NCBI GenBank assembly: GCA_020636845.1
Contig: JACJXD010000003.1
Coordinates: 399,950 to 463,949, forward strand
Length of the DNA stretch: 64,000 bases
Direction: 5' to 3'
Source of the DNA: Bacteroidales bacterium
GTDB taxonomy: Bacteria; Bacteroidota; Bacteroidia; Bacteroidales; Tenuifilaceae
Shown here: in pieces, positions 9,324-18,042 of the stretch
How positions within the stretch are numbered: the stretch's first letter is position 1
Layout of the letters: every line of letters begins with the position of its first letter
Notes under the pieces: model-generated
What the model saw: only the letters and a program-made list of their open reading frames with translations
Databases searched by the model: none
Told to the model about the DNA's origin: nothing
Translations under genes and position numbers: made by a program

Positions 9324-9797
9324 ATGAAGGAGAACGAACAATTTATGGATGAAGCCATTAAGTTGGCAATCGAAGGAGTTTTAGCTGATGACGGCGGCCC
9401 TTTTGGTGCAATTGTAGTAAAAGATGGAAAAATTGTAGGTAAAGGTAACAACCATGTCACCTCCACCAACGACCCCACAGCACATGCCGAGGTTATGGCA
9501 ATTAGGGATGCCTGTAAAAATCTGAATACATTTCAACTTACAGGATGTGTATTATACACATCGTGCGAACCTTGTCCAATGTGCTTCGGCGCTATATACT
9601 GGGCTCGTCTCGACAAAGTTTACTATGCAGCCAACAGAAACATGGCTTCGTACCACGGATTCGACGATAGTTTTATTTACAATGAAGTAAATATTGTATT
9701 GGACCAACGCCGTATTCCGTTTCTGCCCTTATGTACCGATAAGGGTGTGATTCCTTTTAGGGAATGGGAAAATAAGGATAACAAGGTTAAATATTAA
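9324..9797 (+). CDS. guaD: Guanine deaminase, cytidine-deaminase fold
   Basis: A 157-residue enzyme of the small zinc-dependent type known from Bacillus GuaD, converting guanine to xanthine and ammonia in the cytoplasm. Zinc ligands and catalytic Glu are visible: HAE (His54, Glu56) and CEPCPMC (Cys84, Cys87). The features ARLDKVYYAANR, GFDDSFIYNE and a C-terminal FREWENKDNKVKY closely follow GuaD rather than tRNA adenosine deaminase TadA, which lacks this tail. It lies 8 bases upstream of a patatin gene and is probably co-transcribed with it; the functional link is unclear. Confidence 0.9.
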   Translation: MKENEQFMDEAIKLAIEGVLADDGGPFGAIVVKDGKIVGKGNNHVTSTNDPTAHAEVMAIRDACKNLNTFQLTGCVLYTSCEPCPMCFGAIYWARLDKVYYAANRNMASYHGFDDSFIYNEVNIVLDQRRIPFLPLCTDKGVIPFREWENKDNKVKY

Positions 9798-9805
9798 TAT
9801 CCCGC

Positions 9806-10720
9806 ATGGCAAATCCGTCCCAAAAAATCGCATTGGTACTATCCAGCGGTGGTGCTAGAGGACTTGCTCACATTGGAGCCATTGAAGTATTGCAGGAAAA
9901 CGGTTACTCAATTACGTCAATATCTGGTTCCTCTATGGGAGCACTAGTGGGCGGACTTTTTGCCGCAGGAAAACTTGAAGAATTTAAGAAATGGGCCGAA
10001 GGAATGGACAAAATGGATATTCTTTCCCTAATTGATTTTACAATTTCGAATAAAGGTATTGTTAAAGGCGAAAAGGTTTTTGATAAAATGCAAAAACTAA
10101 ACATGATTCCCGATATCAATATCGAAGATTTGCCAATTCCTTATACCGCAGTTGCAGTTGATATAATAAACAATAAGAAAGTTATTTTCACTAAAGGGAG
10201 TTTGATTAAAGCCATAAGGGCCAGCATTTCCATCCCCAGCGTTTTCACGCCCATGCCATATACCGATTCCCTTTTAGTTGATGGTGGCGTTCTTTCACCA
10301 TTGCCAATTGAACACATTCATCGGACTAAGGGCGACATGCTGGTTGCCGTTGACGTAAATGCCCTTATTCCTTACAATAAACCTTTTCTCTCCAATGAAG
10401 AAGGGGACAAAACCTGGCTTAACAACGAAAAAATTCAGGCATTATTCAAAAAATGGGACAACCTATTTGGACACGAAGAAAAAGACTCGGAACAAAAAGT
10501 AAAAAAGCCCAGCAATAAAAACATCGGTTACTACAGCCTACTTGTCCGCTCCTTACAGCTAATGCAAACTCAACTTACGCAGTATGCCATTGAGTTGCAG
10601 CAACCTAAATTGGTAATCCCCATATCCCAAAAATCTGCAACCGCGTTCGAATTCTACCGATCAAAAGAATTAATTGAATACGGAAGAATTCAATGCCGTA
10701 AAGCATTAAAAAAACTATAA
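9806..10720 (+). CDS. Patatin-like phospholipase
   Basis: A 304-residue patatin-domain lipid acyl hydrolase. The oxyanion motif is SSGGARGLAHIG, the nucleophile Ser43 lies in GSSMG and the dyad Asp159 in VDGG, so the Ser-Asp dyad is complete. No signal peptide or lipobox is present, so it is probably cytoplasmic or membrane-associated, in the RssA/YlbK group rather than the outer-membrane patatins. A Lys/Glu-rich insertion (about 215-240) separates the core from a C-terminal helical region. It is co-directional with guaD and converges on rlmB with a 15-base gap. Confidence 0.9.
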   Translation: MANPSQKIALVLSSGGARGLAHIGAIEVLQENGYSITSISGSSMGALVGGLFAAGKLEEFKKWAEGMDKMDILSLIDFTISNKGIVKGEKVFDKMQKLNMIPDINIEDLPIPYTAVAVDIINNKKVIFTKGSLIKAIRASISIPSVFTPMPYTDSLLVDGGVLSPLPIEHIHRTKGDMLVAVDVNALIPYNKPFLSNEEGDKTWLNNEKIQALFKKWDNLFGHEEKDSEQKVKKPSNKNIGYYSLLVRSLQLMQTQLTQYAIELQQPKLVIPISQKSATAFEFYRSKELIEYGRIQCRKALKKL

Positions 10721-10735
10721 AATATTTTTTTAAAC

Positions 10736-11476
10736 TTACCCCAAACGTTGCCGTACTATCTCGTATAGCATAATTCCCGTTGCAACCGACACATTTAACG
10801 ATTCTACCTTCCCTTTAATGGGAATGCTTACCACCTCGTCGGACATGCGAATTACCTCGGGGGTAATACCAGTATCCTCAGCGCCCATAACCAATGCTAC
10901 GGAGCCTTTTAGGGTAGAGCCGTACAGCATTTTATCGGATTTTTCGGTTGCCGAAATAATTTTTACACCGTTTTGCTTTAAGTAATTTATGGTTGTTTTT
11001 AAGCTGCCGACTCTGCATATTGGCAGATAATTCAACGCACCTGCCGATGTTTTTATCGCATCGCCCCCAATATTTGCAGCTCCCTTTGCCGGAACAATTA
11101 TGGCATCTACTCCGGCACACTCGGCAGTACGAACTATTGCACCAAAATTTCGAACATCGGTAACTCTATCCAGTATGAGCAAAAATGCACCCTCCTCCTT
11201 TTCCAGCAAATCGGGTAAAATTTCCTCCAAATTTTTAACCTCAATAGGCGAAGTATAGGCAACCACTCCCTGATGATTTTTACCTTGGAATTTATTAAAT
11301 GCCTCTATCGGAACAAACTGTACCTGTATATTTTCGTGCTTTAGCATCCCCATTAATTCGGATGCCCGATTTCCGGTCAATCCTTTTTTTACTAATACCT
11401 TACTTACTTTAGTACCCGATTTAACTGCCTCTAAAACAGGTCTTATTCCAAAAATTAACGTGTCGTTCTTTTCCAT
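10736..11476 (-). CDS. rlmB: 23S rRNA 2'-O-methyltransferase RlmB (TrmH/SpoU family)
   Basis: A 246-residue SPOUT methyltransferase. It has an N-terminal substrate-binding domain (IFGIRPVLEAVKSGTKVSKVL) and a C-terminal SpoU domain with DRVTDVRNFGAIVRTAE, VMGAEDTGITPEV and ESLNVSVATGIMLYE, which form the knotted SAM site. RlmB methylates the 2'-OH of G2251 (E. coli numbering) in the ribosomal P-loop. Its ATG overlaps the stop of the ABC-F gene by one base (TAATG), so the two ribosome-linked genes are translationally coupled. Confidence 0.93.
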   Translation of the reverse strand: MEKNDTLIFGIRPVLEAVKSGTKVSKVLVKKGLTGNRASELMGMLKHENIQVQFVPIEAFNKFQGKNHQGVVAYTSPIEVKNLEEILPDLLEKEEGAFLLILDRVTDVRNFGAIVRTAECAGVDAIIVPAKGAANIGGDAIKTSAGALNYLPICRVGSLKTTINYLKQNGVKIISATEKSDKMLYGSTLKGSVALVMGAEDTGITPEVIRMSDEVVSIPIKGKVESLNVSVATGIMLYEIVRQRLG

Positions 11477-13434
11477 TACTGTAATGTGTTTCGTTTTTCT
11501 TTAAGTTCTTCTAACTCTAAGGTTATATCTTCCCATTGCTGCATTAACTTTTCCAAATCTCTCTTTTTTTCATCGTATGAATGAAAAAATTCGGTATCGG
11601 ACATATCTACTCCGTTGGCCTCAGGATTTTCAAGCATCCTGTCGATTACTGCAATTTCCTCTTCAAGTTTAGCAATGTTTGCTTCCACTTTCGATAAGGA
11701 ACCTTCAACCCTTCTAGTTTGCTTATCTATTTCCTTGCGTTCCTCCCACAATCGCTTTTGGTCGGAATCGGATTTTACCTTTACATTTTTTTCTGCTCTC
11801 GAATTTACTTCCAACTCTTTTAGGCTTTCCATCTTCTTACGCCTCAGGAAATCGTAAATTCCACCCAGATGTTCCCGTACCTTGCCATCGCTGAACTCGT
11901 ACACCTTTTCGACTAATCCGTCAAGAAACTCACGGTCGTGCGACACCACTATAACCGTACCATCGTAAGCCATAAGGGCACTTTTAAGCACATCCTTCGA
12001 ACGCATATCCAAGTGGTTTGTAGGCTCGTCGAGCACCAAAAGGTTATAAGGTTCAAGCATCAACTTGGCAAGTGCCAGCCTGTTCCTTTCGCCTCCTGAC
12101 AGAACGCTAACCTTTTTATCTACATCTTCGCCCCTAAACAAAAAAGCGCCAAGAATATCCCGAACTTTCGTTCGAACTTCGCCCACGGCAACCCTATCTA
12201 TAGTATCTAAAACCGATGCTTTCCCATCCAACAGCTGATTCTGATTCTGAGCAAAATACCCAATAGATACGTTATGCCCTATTTTTACATGACCGTCGTA
12301 ATCCAATTCACCTATAATTATGCGACTCATGGTTGTTTTGCCTTCACCATTTTTGCCAACAAATGCAACTTTTTGCCCACGCTCAATGGTAAAATTTACT
12401 CCACTAAAAATTCGATTATCGCCAAAACTTTTGCCAACATCCTTTGCCTCGCAAACAATGTCGCCCGATCGAGGAGCCGAAGGAAACCGGATGCTAACAG
12501 CCGAGGCATCTTCCTCGTCAACTTCGATTACATCCATCTTATCGAGCATTTTTATTCGCGACTGAACCTGAACCGCCTTGGTTGCCTTATACCTAAAACG
12601 CTCGATAAACTCTTCGGTTTCCTCAATTACCTTTTGCTGGTTTCGGTATGCCGCAAGCTGCTGCTCGCGTCGCTCGTGGCGCAATTCAACATACTTCGAG
12701 TATGGAACCTTATAATCGTAAATATTGCCAAGCGATATTTCCACCGTACGCTGGGTTACATTATCCAAAAATGCCCTATCGTGCGATATTAAAAGCAATG
12801 CTCCCGAAAATGTTTTTAAATAATCCTCCAGCCACTGAATAGATTCAATATCAAGGTGATTTGTAGGCTCGTCCAACAGAAATACCTGAGGCTTTTGGAG
12901 CAATATTTTTGCCAACTCTATACGCATACGCCAACCTCCGCTAAACTCGGTTGTTGGACGGGAAAAATCGGACCGCTTAAACCCTAACCCTAATAATGCT
13001 TGCTCGGCACGAGCATCGGCAGTTTCGGAATCCAAAAAGGTAACGCGGTCGTTTAACTCGGTAAGCTGATTTATCAAGTGTAAATACTCGTTCGACTCAT
13101 AATCGGTACGCTCGGCAATTTGACTGGTAACCGAAGTAATTTTCCTTTTTAACCCAATTATCTCCGAAAATGCCAGCATCGTCTCGTCTATAACACTTCG
13201 TCCCGAAGCCAAAGCCATTTGCTGAGGTAAGTACCCCAAATGAATATCGTTTGGCAATGCAACCATTCCCGATGTTGGCTGAATTTCGCCAGCTATCAAT
13301 CGCAAAAGCGTTGTTTTACCGGCTCCATTTTTCCCTACCAATCCAACCTTTTCGCCATCGGCAAGTTGGAAACTAACCCCCTTAAAAAGATTGAATCCTC
13401 CAAAACTAAGCGTTAAATTATTTACCGAAATCAT
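11476..13434 (-). CDS. ABC-F family ATPase (ribosome-associated)
   Basis: A protein of about 652 residues with two ABC domains and no membrane segment. Walker A motifs are GKNGAGKTT and GKNGEGKTT; signatures FSGGWRMR and LSGGERNR; Walker B in FLLDEPTNHLD and LVLDEPTNHLD. A charged linker with the ABC-F arm (YRNQQKVIEETEEFIERFRYK) joins the domains, and a C-terminal coiled coil (about 540-650) ends it. The start is set at the ATG at 13434 (MISVNNLTLSFGG); an upstream start at 13476 adds an unlikely extension. ABC-F proteins act at the ribosomal E site; the subfamily (Uup, EttA or other) is not resolved. Confidence 0.9.
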   Translation of the reverse strand: MISVNNLTLSFGGFNLFKGVSFQLADGEKVGLVGKNGAGKTTLLRLIAGEIQPTSGMVALPNDIHLGYLPQQMALASGRSVIDETMLAFSEIIGLKRKITSVTSQIAERTDYESNEYLHLINQLTELNDRVTFLDSETADARAEQALLGLGFKRSDFSRPTTEFSGGWRMRIELAKILLQKPQVFLLDEPTNHLDIESIQWLEDYLKTFSGALLLISHDRAFLDNVTQRTVEISLGNIYDYKVPYSKYVELRHERREQQLAAYRNQQKVIEETEEFIERFRYKATKAVQVQSRIKMLDKMDVIEVDEEDASAVSIRFPSAPRSGDIVCEAKDVGKSFGDNRIFSGVNFTIERGQKVAFVGKNGEGKTTMSRIIIGELDYDGHVKIGHNVSIGYFAQNQNQLLDGKASVLDTIDRVAVGEVRTKVRDILGAFLFRGEDVDKKVSVLSGGERNRLALAKLMLEPYNLLVLDEPTNHLDMRSKDVLKSALMAYDGTVIVVSHDREFLDGLVEKVYEFSDGKVREHLGGIYDFLRRKKMESLKELEVNSRAEKNVKVKSDSDQKRLWEERKEIDKQTRRVEGSLSKVEANIAKLEEEIAVIDRMLENPEANGVDMSDTEFFHSYDEKKRDLEKLMQQWEDITLELEELKEKRNTLQ

Positions 13435-13583
13435 TCTAAAATTTGTATAAATCGGGCGTAAAGGTACAACATTCAACCCGATAATTTAATCATGTAGTAT
13501 TGAGATTATTCAGGCTATTTACTTAACAAATAAACAACACTGCTTACCCAATAGCCTTTTGTATGTAATTAAAACCACACATT

Positions 13584-15032
13584 TTATGGTTGAGAATAGT
13601 AATAAAGTTTCTTTTCGCCGGTAATTTTCCACAAAAACAATAGCTGGGCATTTAACTCCGAATCCTCAGGTTTTACAATTCTTTGCCACGAAAGCACATC
13701 ACAATCTTCATGTATCTTCACAATTTTACTGTTCGACTCTGCAATTTCCTTTAGCGCTAATTTTTCACATTTATTTTTGTCAAACTCAGGTTTATCGGCA
13801 TTTGTAAATATCAAAAGGATACCAACTATAACAGGTACATACCAAACTTTTTGCTTGCCACTCATTTGTTTTAGCAGAAACAACGATGTTACCCCGAAAA
13901 TGAATATCAAACTTAACGTAATTGGCAAAATTGTATCGTACCTAAGCACATAAGGACGATAAGGCCTATATCCTCCCAAAGGCAACAAAAGAATGTAAAG
14001 CAAAGAAAATATTCCTACTACTTTAAAAGCATTTAATACTTTCCGGCCTTCCGATGTCTTAAAATATTTCTTAATCAGAAATGTATTCAAAATCAAAATC
14101 CCAAATAGTATGGGAAACCCCAATTTCTGAGTAAACTGGTAGTAGATTCCCTCCGGAAGTTTTGAATACAACCTACCTAAAGAAACACTGTTGTCAATAT
14201 CTATTGAGTTGTACTTTCCCAAAAACAATGAATACAAAGAAAAAAGGACAACCGGAATAAAATAAAACCAATACGCTCCAGGAATAGATTTTATTGCAAA
14301 TAACATTTTACTTACAGCCCCCCCTTGATTGGAAGCGACATATTTTTTAACCATCCAATCCCAAAAAATCACTACTGCGAAAACAAGGACTATTCCCGGA
14401 TTTAAAGGACCGCTTAGGCATACTACTAAAGCCAAAGGGAGTAAAAAAAATTTTACAAAAATTGACTTTGAAAACCTTTGTCCATGACAATACCCCCAAA
14501 AAAACGGCAAAAAATAGAGCATCAAAATGGCTATAGGTAAGGCATAGAAAAATGTGTATGTTGTTGAAGTATCAATTATTCCCATATACCCTCTATAGCC
14601 GTTGGTCTGAAAAAACGGTGTAATCAAAACCGCCGCAACCATAAAATCCAAACGAAATACATTTTTTGTCCCGGTAATAACCATGGCTAAAAGCAGTATT
14701 AACAGCAATTGTATTGCTGTTTTTGCAATTGCACAGGACAAGTACACACTATCTATTGGGCTTACAAAACTCTGCAACCAAACGGGTACACTGTTAAAAT
14801 ACTCCTTAAACATTAAGTGACTAAAGTACCTATTTGGATTAGGATAGGTTTTATGCTCAAAAAAAACAGCAGTTCCCAAAGGACTCCGAAAAATAGGCTT
14901 AATGCTATTCTCGGGAACAATTCCTCCTGCCATATCGCCATCTAATGGCTGGCTCAAATGTTGCCTGAACGAATACCCTAAATCAACCAAAAGCAACAAC
15001 AATAAAACAATATATAGAATTTTACGAAGCAT
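13584..15032 (-). CDS. Polytopic membrane protein of unknown function
   Basis: I do not recognise this family. The 482-residue protein has roughly ten hydrophobic segments, for example ILYIVLLLLLLVDLGYSF at the N-terminus and IQLLLILLLAMVITG, FFYALPIAILMLYFLPFFWGY, FLLPLALVVCLSG and FKVVGIFSLLYILLLPLG further on. A hydrophilic N-terminal loop (about 25-90) and a roughly 60-residue soluble C-terminal tail frame the membrane part. The topology recalls lipid-linked sugar enzymes (GT-C glycosyltransferases or O-antigen ligase types), but I see no diagnostic motif. It is a lone gene, divergent from the rnf operon. Confidence 0.7.
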   Translation of the reverse strand: MLRKILYIVLLLLLLVDLGYSFRQHLSQPLDGDMAGGIVPENSIKPIFRSPLGTAVFFEHKTYPNPNRYFSHLMFKEYFNSVPVWLQSFVSPIDSVYLSCAIAKTAIQLLLILLLAMVITGTKNVFRLDFMVAAVLITPFFQTNGYRGYMGIIDTSTTYTFFYALPIAILMLYFLPFFWGYCHGQRFSKSIFVKFFLLPLALVVCLSGPLNPGIVLVFAVVIFWDWMVKKYVASNQGGAVSKMLFAIKSIPGAYWFYFIPVVLFSLYSLFLGKYNSIDIDNSVSLGRLYSKLPEGIYYQFTQKLGFPILFGILILNTFLIKKYFKTSEGRKVLNAFKVVGIFSLLYILLLPLGGYRPYRPYVLRYDTILPITLSLIFIFGVTSLFLLKQMSGKQKVWYVPVIVGILLIFTNADKPEFDKNKCEKLALKEIAESNSKIVKIHEDCDVLSWQRIVKPEDSELNAQLLFLWKITGEKKLYYYSQP

Positions 15033-15341
15033 AACATTCCAAGTATTCTGTATTTAAAATTATTCAAAAGTATAGCAAAATTATATTCTAAATATTCTGT
15101 TAAGCATTACATACCTCGTTTTTGCATAAAAACTGCTCGAAATACTACAAAACTTTATACATTCAATATTATGTAAAATCTCTCGCTTATTCCGAATACG
15201 ATTTAGTTCTAATAATTTCATTAAAATTATAAAACACACTTAATAGCAATTTAGAACGATTACAAATTGCCCGAATGTTCAAAAAAATAAAAAACCGAAT
15301 ATCAAAGAAATATATTTTTGTGTAATATTTTAAGAAGTACG
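15033..15341. other. AT-rich divergent intergenic region
   Basis: The region between the membrane protein and rseC. It is very AT-rich with no convincing reading frame. It holds two overlapping minus-strand -7 candidates (TACTTTTG at 15072-15065 and TAATTTTG at 15083-15076) for the membrane protein and one plus-strand -7 for rseC. Nothing else is seen. Confidence 0.6.
15313..15320 (+). promoter_or_regulatory. -7 element of the rseC-rnf operon
   Basis: TATTTTTG fits TAnnTTTG and ends 21 bases before the ATG at 15342. A clear -33 element is not seen. Its position argues against the earlier in-frame start at 15318, which would lie inside the promoter. Confidence 0.5.
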
Positions 15342-15767
15342 ATGAGGGCAAAAGATAAGGTAATTGAGCATTTAGGTCGTGTGGATGCAATAACCCGAAA
15401 CGATATTCGGGTAACAATTGTAAGCCAATCGGCATGTGCCACCTGCCATGCAAAAGGAGCGTGTACTGCTGCGGATGTTGAAGAAAAAGTTGTAGCAATA
15501 ACCAAGCCCAATCACAACTTCATGGTAGGAGAAACGGTAAAGGTAGTAATGAAGCAATCGCAAGGCTTTAAGGCCTTAATGTTGGGCTACATTTACCCAT
15601 TAATACTTGTACTGGTTGCCTTATTCACCCTTTCAGCAATGGGATTAAGCGAGGAAAAATCGGGACTAATAACCCTAGCCTTGCTGGTACCTTACTATGG
15701 AATAGTTTACTTATTTCGAAATAAAATATCGAAAAAATTTAATTTTCAAATCGAAAAACTCAACTAA
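15342..15767 (+). CDS. rseC: RseC/SoxR-reducing-type membrane protein, first gene of rnf operon
   Basis: A 141-residue protein with an N-terminal domain carrying clustered Cys (CATCHAKGAC), two membrane helices (KALMLGYIYPLILVLVALFTLSAMG and SGLITLALLVPYYGIVYLF) and a short Lys-rich tail, as in RseC. In Proteobacteria RseC is tied to Rnf and to reduction of SoxR, and in Bacteroidota it commonly opens the rnf operon, as here (12 bases before rnfB). The ATG at 15342 is chosen because the promoter ends just before it. It is probably an accessory or assembly factor of Rnf; that role is inferred from context. Confidence 0.88.
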   Translation: MRAKDKVIEHLGRVDAITRNDIRVTIVSQSACATCHAKGACTAADVEEKVVAITKPNHNFMVGETVKVVMKQSQGFKALMLGYIYPLILVLVALFTLSAMGLSEEKSGLITLALLVPYYGIVYLFRNKISKKFNFQIEKLN

Positions 15768-15779
15768 ACCAAGCTTTGT

Positions 15780-16643
15780 ATGAGTTCAATTTTATTAACA
15801 TCAATTATTATTCTTAGCGTACTTGGAGTTTTGCTGGCAGTTATACTTTATGCCGTTGCGCAAAAATTCAAGGTTATAGAAGATCCCCGTATCGATCAAG
15901 TTGAAGCAGTTTTGCCAGGAGCGAACTGTGGAGGCTGTGGTTTTCCCGGGTGTAGAGGTATGGCCGAAGCATTGGTTAAGGCCGATGATTTTGGTTCATT
16001 ATTCTGCCCGGTGGGAGGAAACAGTACAATGGCTAAAGCAGCCGAGGTATTAGGCAAGGTTGCAGAAGCAAAAGATCCTATGGTTGCAGTTGTCCGATGC
16101 TCAGGAAGTCCCGAACACAGACCTCGCACCCTTGAGTATGATGGAGCCACATCGTGCAAGTTAGCCACCATGCTTTATAGCGGCGATACCGGTTGCCAGT
16201 TCGGATGCCTAGGGCTTGGCGACTGTGTAAATGCGTGCCAATTCGACGCCATCCACATTGATCCTGAAACAAAACTTCCGGTTGTTGACGACGAAAAGTG
16301 TACTGCTTGTGGGGCCTGTGCCAAAGCATGTCCTAAGTTCATTATCGAACTGAGGAAAAAAGGTCCTAAAAACAAGCGCATTTACGTATCGTGTGTCAAT
16401 AAGGACAAGGGAGGCATTGCCCGAAAAGCATGTAGTGCTGCGTGTATCGGATGTGGAAAGTGCGTTAAAACATGTCCTCACGAAGCAATCGTACTGGAAA
16501 ACAATTTGGCTTACATCGATTTTAATAAATGTAAACTTTGTAGGAAATGCGTTGAGGTTTGCCCTACCGGAGCAATTCATGAATTGAACTTTCCTCCAAG
16601 GAAAAAAGTAGAAGCAGCAACTGAAAACGCTGAAACAAAATAG
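15780..16643 (+). CDS. rnfB: Rnf complex subunit RnfB, iron-sulfur protein
   Basis: A 287-residue subunit. An N-terminal helix (about 4-26) anchors it. A CGGCGFPGC...C cluster domain follows, then ferredoxin-type motifs: CTACGACAKACP, CIGCGKCVKTCP and CKLCRKCVEVCP, plus an extra Cys group (CQFGCLGLGDCVNAC). This multi-cluster layout is the electron-entry subunit that takes electrons from ferredoxin and passes them through the Rnf complex. The C-terminus is a short polar tail (AATENAETK). It sits between rseC and rnfC in a compact operon. Confidence 0.95.
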   Translation: MSSILLTSIIILSVLGVLLAVILYAVAQKFKVIEDPRIDQVEAVLPGANCGGCGFPGCRGMAEALVKADDFGSLFCPVGGNSTMAKAAEVLGKVAEAKDPMVAVVRCSGSPEHRPRTLEYDGATSCKLATMLYSGDTGCQFGCLGLGDCVNACQFDAIHIDPETKLPVVDDEKCTACGACAKACPKFIIELRKKGPKNKRIYVSCVNKDKGGIARKACSAACIGCGKCVKTCPHEAIVLENNLAYIDFNKCKLCRKCVEVCPTGAIHELNFPPRKKVEAATENAETK

Positions 16644-16678
16644 AATAGCTATTACTTAACCAACAAAAGTAACCGAAC

Positions 16679-18010
16679 GTGTTAAAGACTTTTCCGAAAG
16701 GTGGGGTTCATCCCCCCGAAAATAAAATTTCGGCCAATAGACCCATTGAGGCACTACCTTTACCGTCGAAGGTAAGCATTCTTGTATCGCAGCATATTGG
16801 TGCTCCGGCAACAATTTTGGTTGCAAAAGGCGATAAAGTTAAGGTTGGCCAACTAATAGCCCAAAGTTCGGGCTTTGTATCGGCAAACATTCATTCCTCC
16901 GTATCGGGCACCGTAGAATCGCTCGATGCCGTAATGGACAGCAGTGGCTATAAGCGAACCGCCATAACCATTACCGTAGAAGGCGATGAATGGGAAGAAA
17001 GCATTGATCGATCAAAAGATTTAAATAAAACCATTAGCCTTTCCGCAGAAGAAATAATTAAAAAAATTAGCGCATCAGGAATTGTTGGTCTTGGCGGAGC
17101 AACATTTCCTTCGCACGTTAAACTTTCGATCCCGGCAGGTAAAAAGGCTGAAGTCCTTATCATAAACGGAGTGGAATGTGAGCCTTACTTAACTTCGGAT
17201 CACAGGTTAATGCTTGAAAAAGGGCATGAACTAATGGTTGGTATTCAAATATTAATGCGGGCGCTCAACGTTGACAAAGCGTTCATTGGTATTGAAAACA
17301 ATAAACCCGACGCTATTGCCCACTTACAATCGTTAGAAACTGAATACCCCGGAATTAAAGTGCAAGCCTTGAAGGTAAAATATCCGCAAGGAGGCGAAAA
17401 ACAGCTCATAAAATCCATAACAAACCGCGAAGTTCCTTCCGGTGGACTACCCATCGACATCGGTGCCGTTGTTCATAACGTTGGAACGGCTTTTGCCGTT
17501 TACGAAGCTGTTCAAAAGAACAAACCTCTTTTTGAAAGAGTAGTTACCGTTACCGGTAAAGAATTAGCAAAACCTTCCAACTTTGTAGTTCGTATTGGTA
17601 CTCCCATTTCTAGCTTAATTGATGCAGCAGGAGGGTTCCCCGAAGATACCGGAAAGGTTGTTAACGGAGGCCCAATGATGGGAAAAGCCCTATCCGACAC
17701 CAACGTTCCCGTAACCAAAGGCACTTCGGGTGTAATTGTCTTTAAAGAAACGGACTCGAAACGAAAGGCGGAAGGTGCATGTATTCGTTGCGCAAAATGC
17801 GTATCCGCCTGTCCTATGGGCTTAGAGCCTTTCCTTTTAATTAAATTAAGCCAACGAATGATGTATGATAGGCTGGAAACCGAAAGAATTATGGATTGTA
17901 TGGAATGCGGATCGTGTAGTTTCGGATGTCCCGCAAATCTACCTCTACTCGATTATATCAGGCTTGGAAAAGGAGAAGTTGGAAAAATAATAAGAGCCCG
18001 TAAAAATTAA
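16679..18010 (+). CDS. rnfC: Rnf complex subunit RnfC, NADH/FMN and iron-sulfur subunit
   Basis: A 443-residue peripheral subunit. It opens with the RnfC N-terminal barrel (TFPKGGVHPPENK), followed by the NuoF-like nucleotide/FMN-binding region (GIVGLGGATFPSHVKL, INGVECEPYLTSDHRLM), a SLBB-like segment, and two 4Fe-4S motifs (CIRCAKCVSACPMG and CMECGSCSFGCPANLP). It is expected to exchange electrons with NAD+/NADH. The start codon is GTG at 16679; the family's usual N-terminus begins right there and no better ATG is available. The gap to rnfB is 35 bases. Confidence 0.95.
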   Translation: MLKTFPKGGVHPPENKISANRPIEALPLPSKVSILVSQHIGAPATILVAKGDKVKVGQLIAQSSGFVSANIHSSVSGTVESLDAVMDSSGYKRTAITITVEGDEWEESIDRSKDLNKTISLSAEEIIKKISASGIVGLGGATFPSHVKLSIPAGKKAEVLIINGVECEPYLTSDHRLMLEKGHELMVGIQILMRALNVDKAFIGIENNKPDAIAHLQSLETEYPGIKVQALKVKYPQGGEKQLIKSITNREVPSGGLPIDIGAVVHNVGTAFAVYEAVQKNKPLFERVVTVTGKELAKPSNFVVRIGTPISSLIDAAGGFPEDTGKVVNGGPMMGKALSDTNVPVTKGTSGVIVFKETDSKRKAEGACIRCAKCVSACPMGLEPFLLIKLSQRMMYDRLETERIMDCMECGSCSFGCPANLPLLDYIRLGKGEVGKIIRARKN

Positions 18011-18042
18011 TCAAAGTAATTAAGAAAAAACTTTCGAAACGA

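Noticed and set aside
15438..15452. A CxxCH motif (CATCH) in the RseC-like protein, resembling a c-type haem site
   Set aside because: It lies in the N-terminal domain before the first membrane helix with no signal peptide, and RseC proteins carry clustered Cys here; haem attachment would need export.
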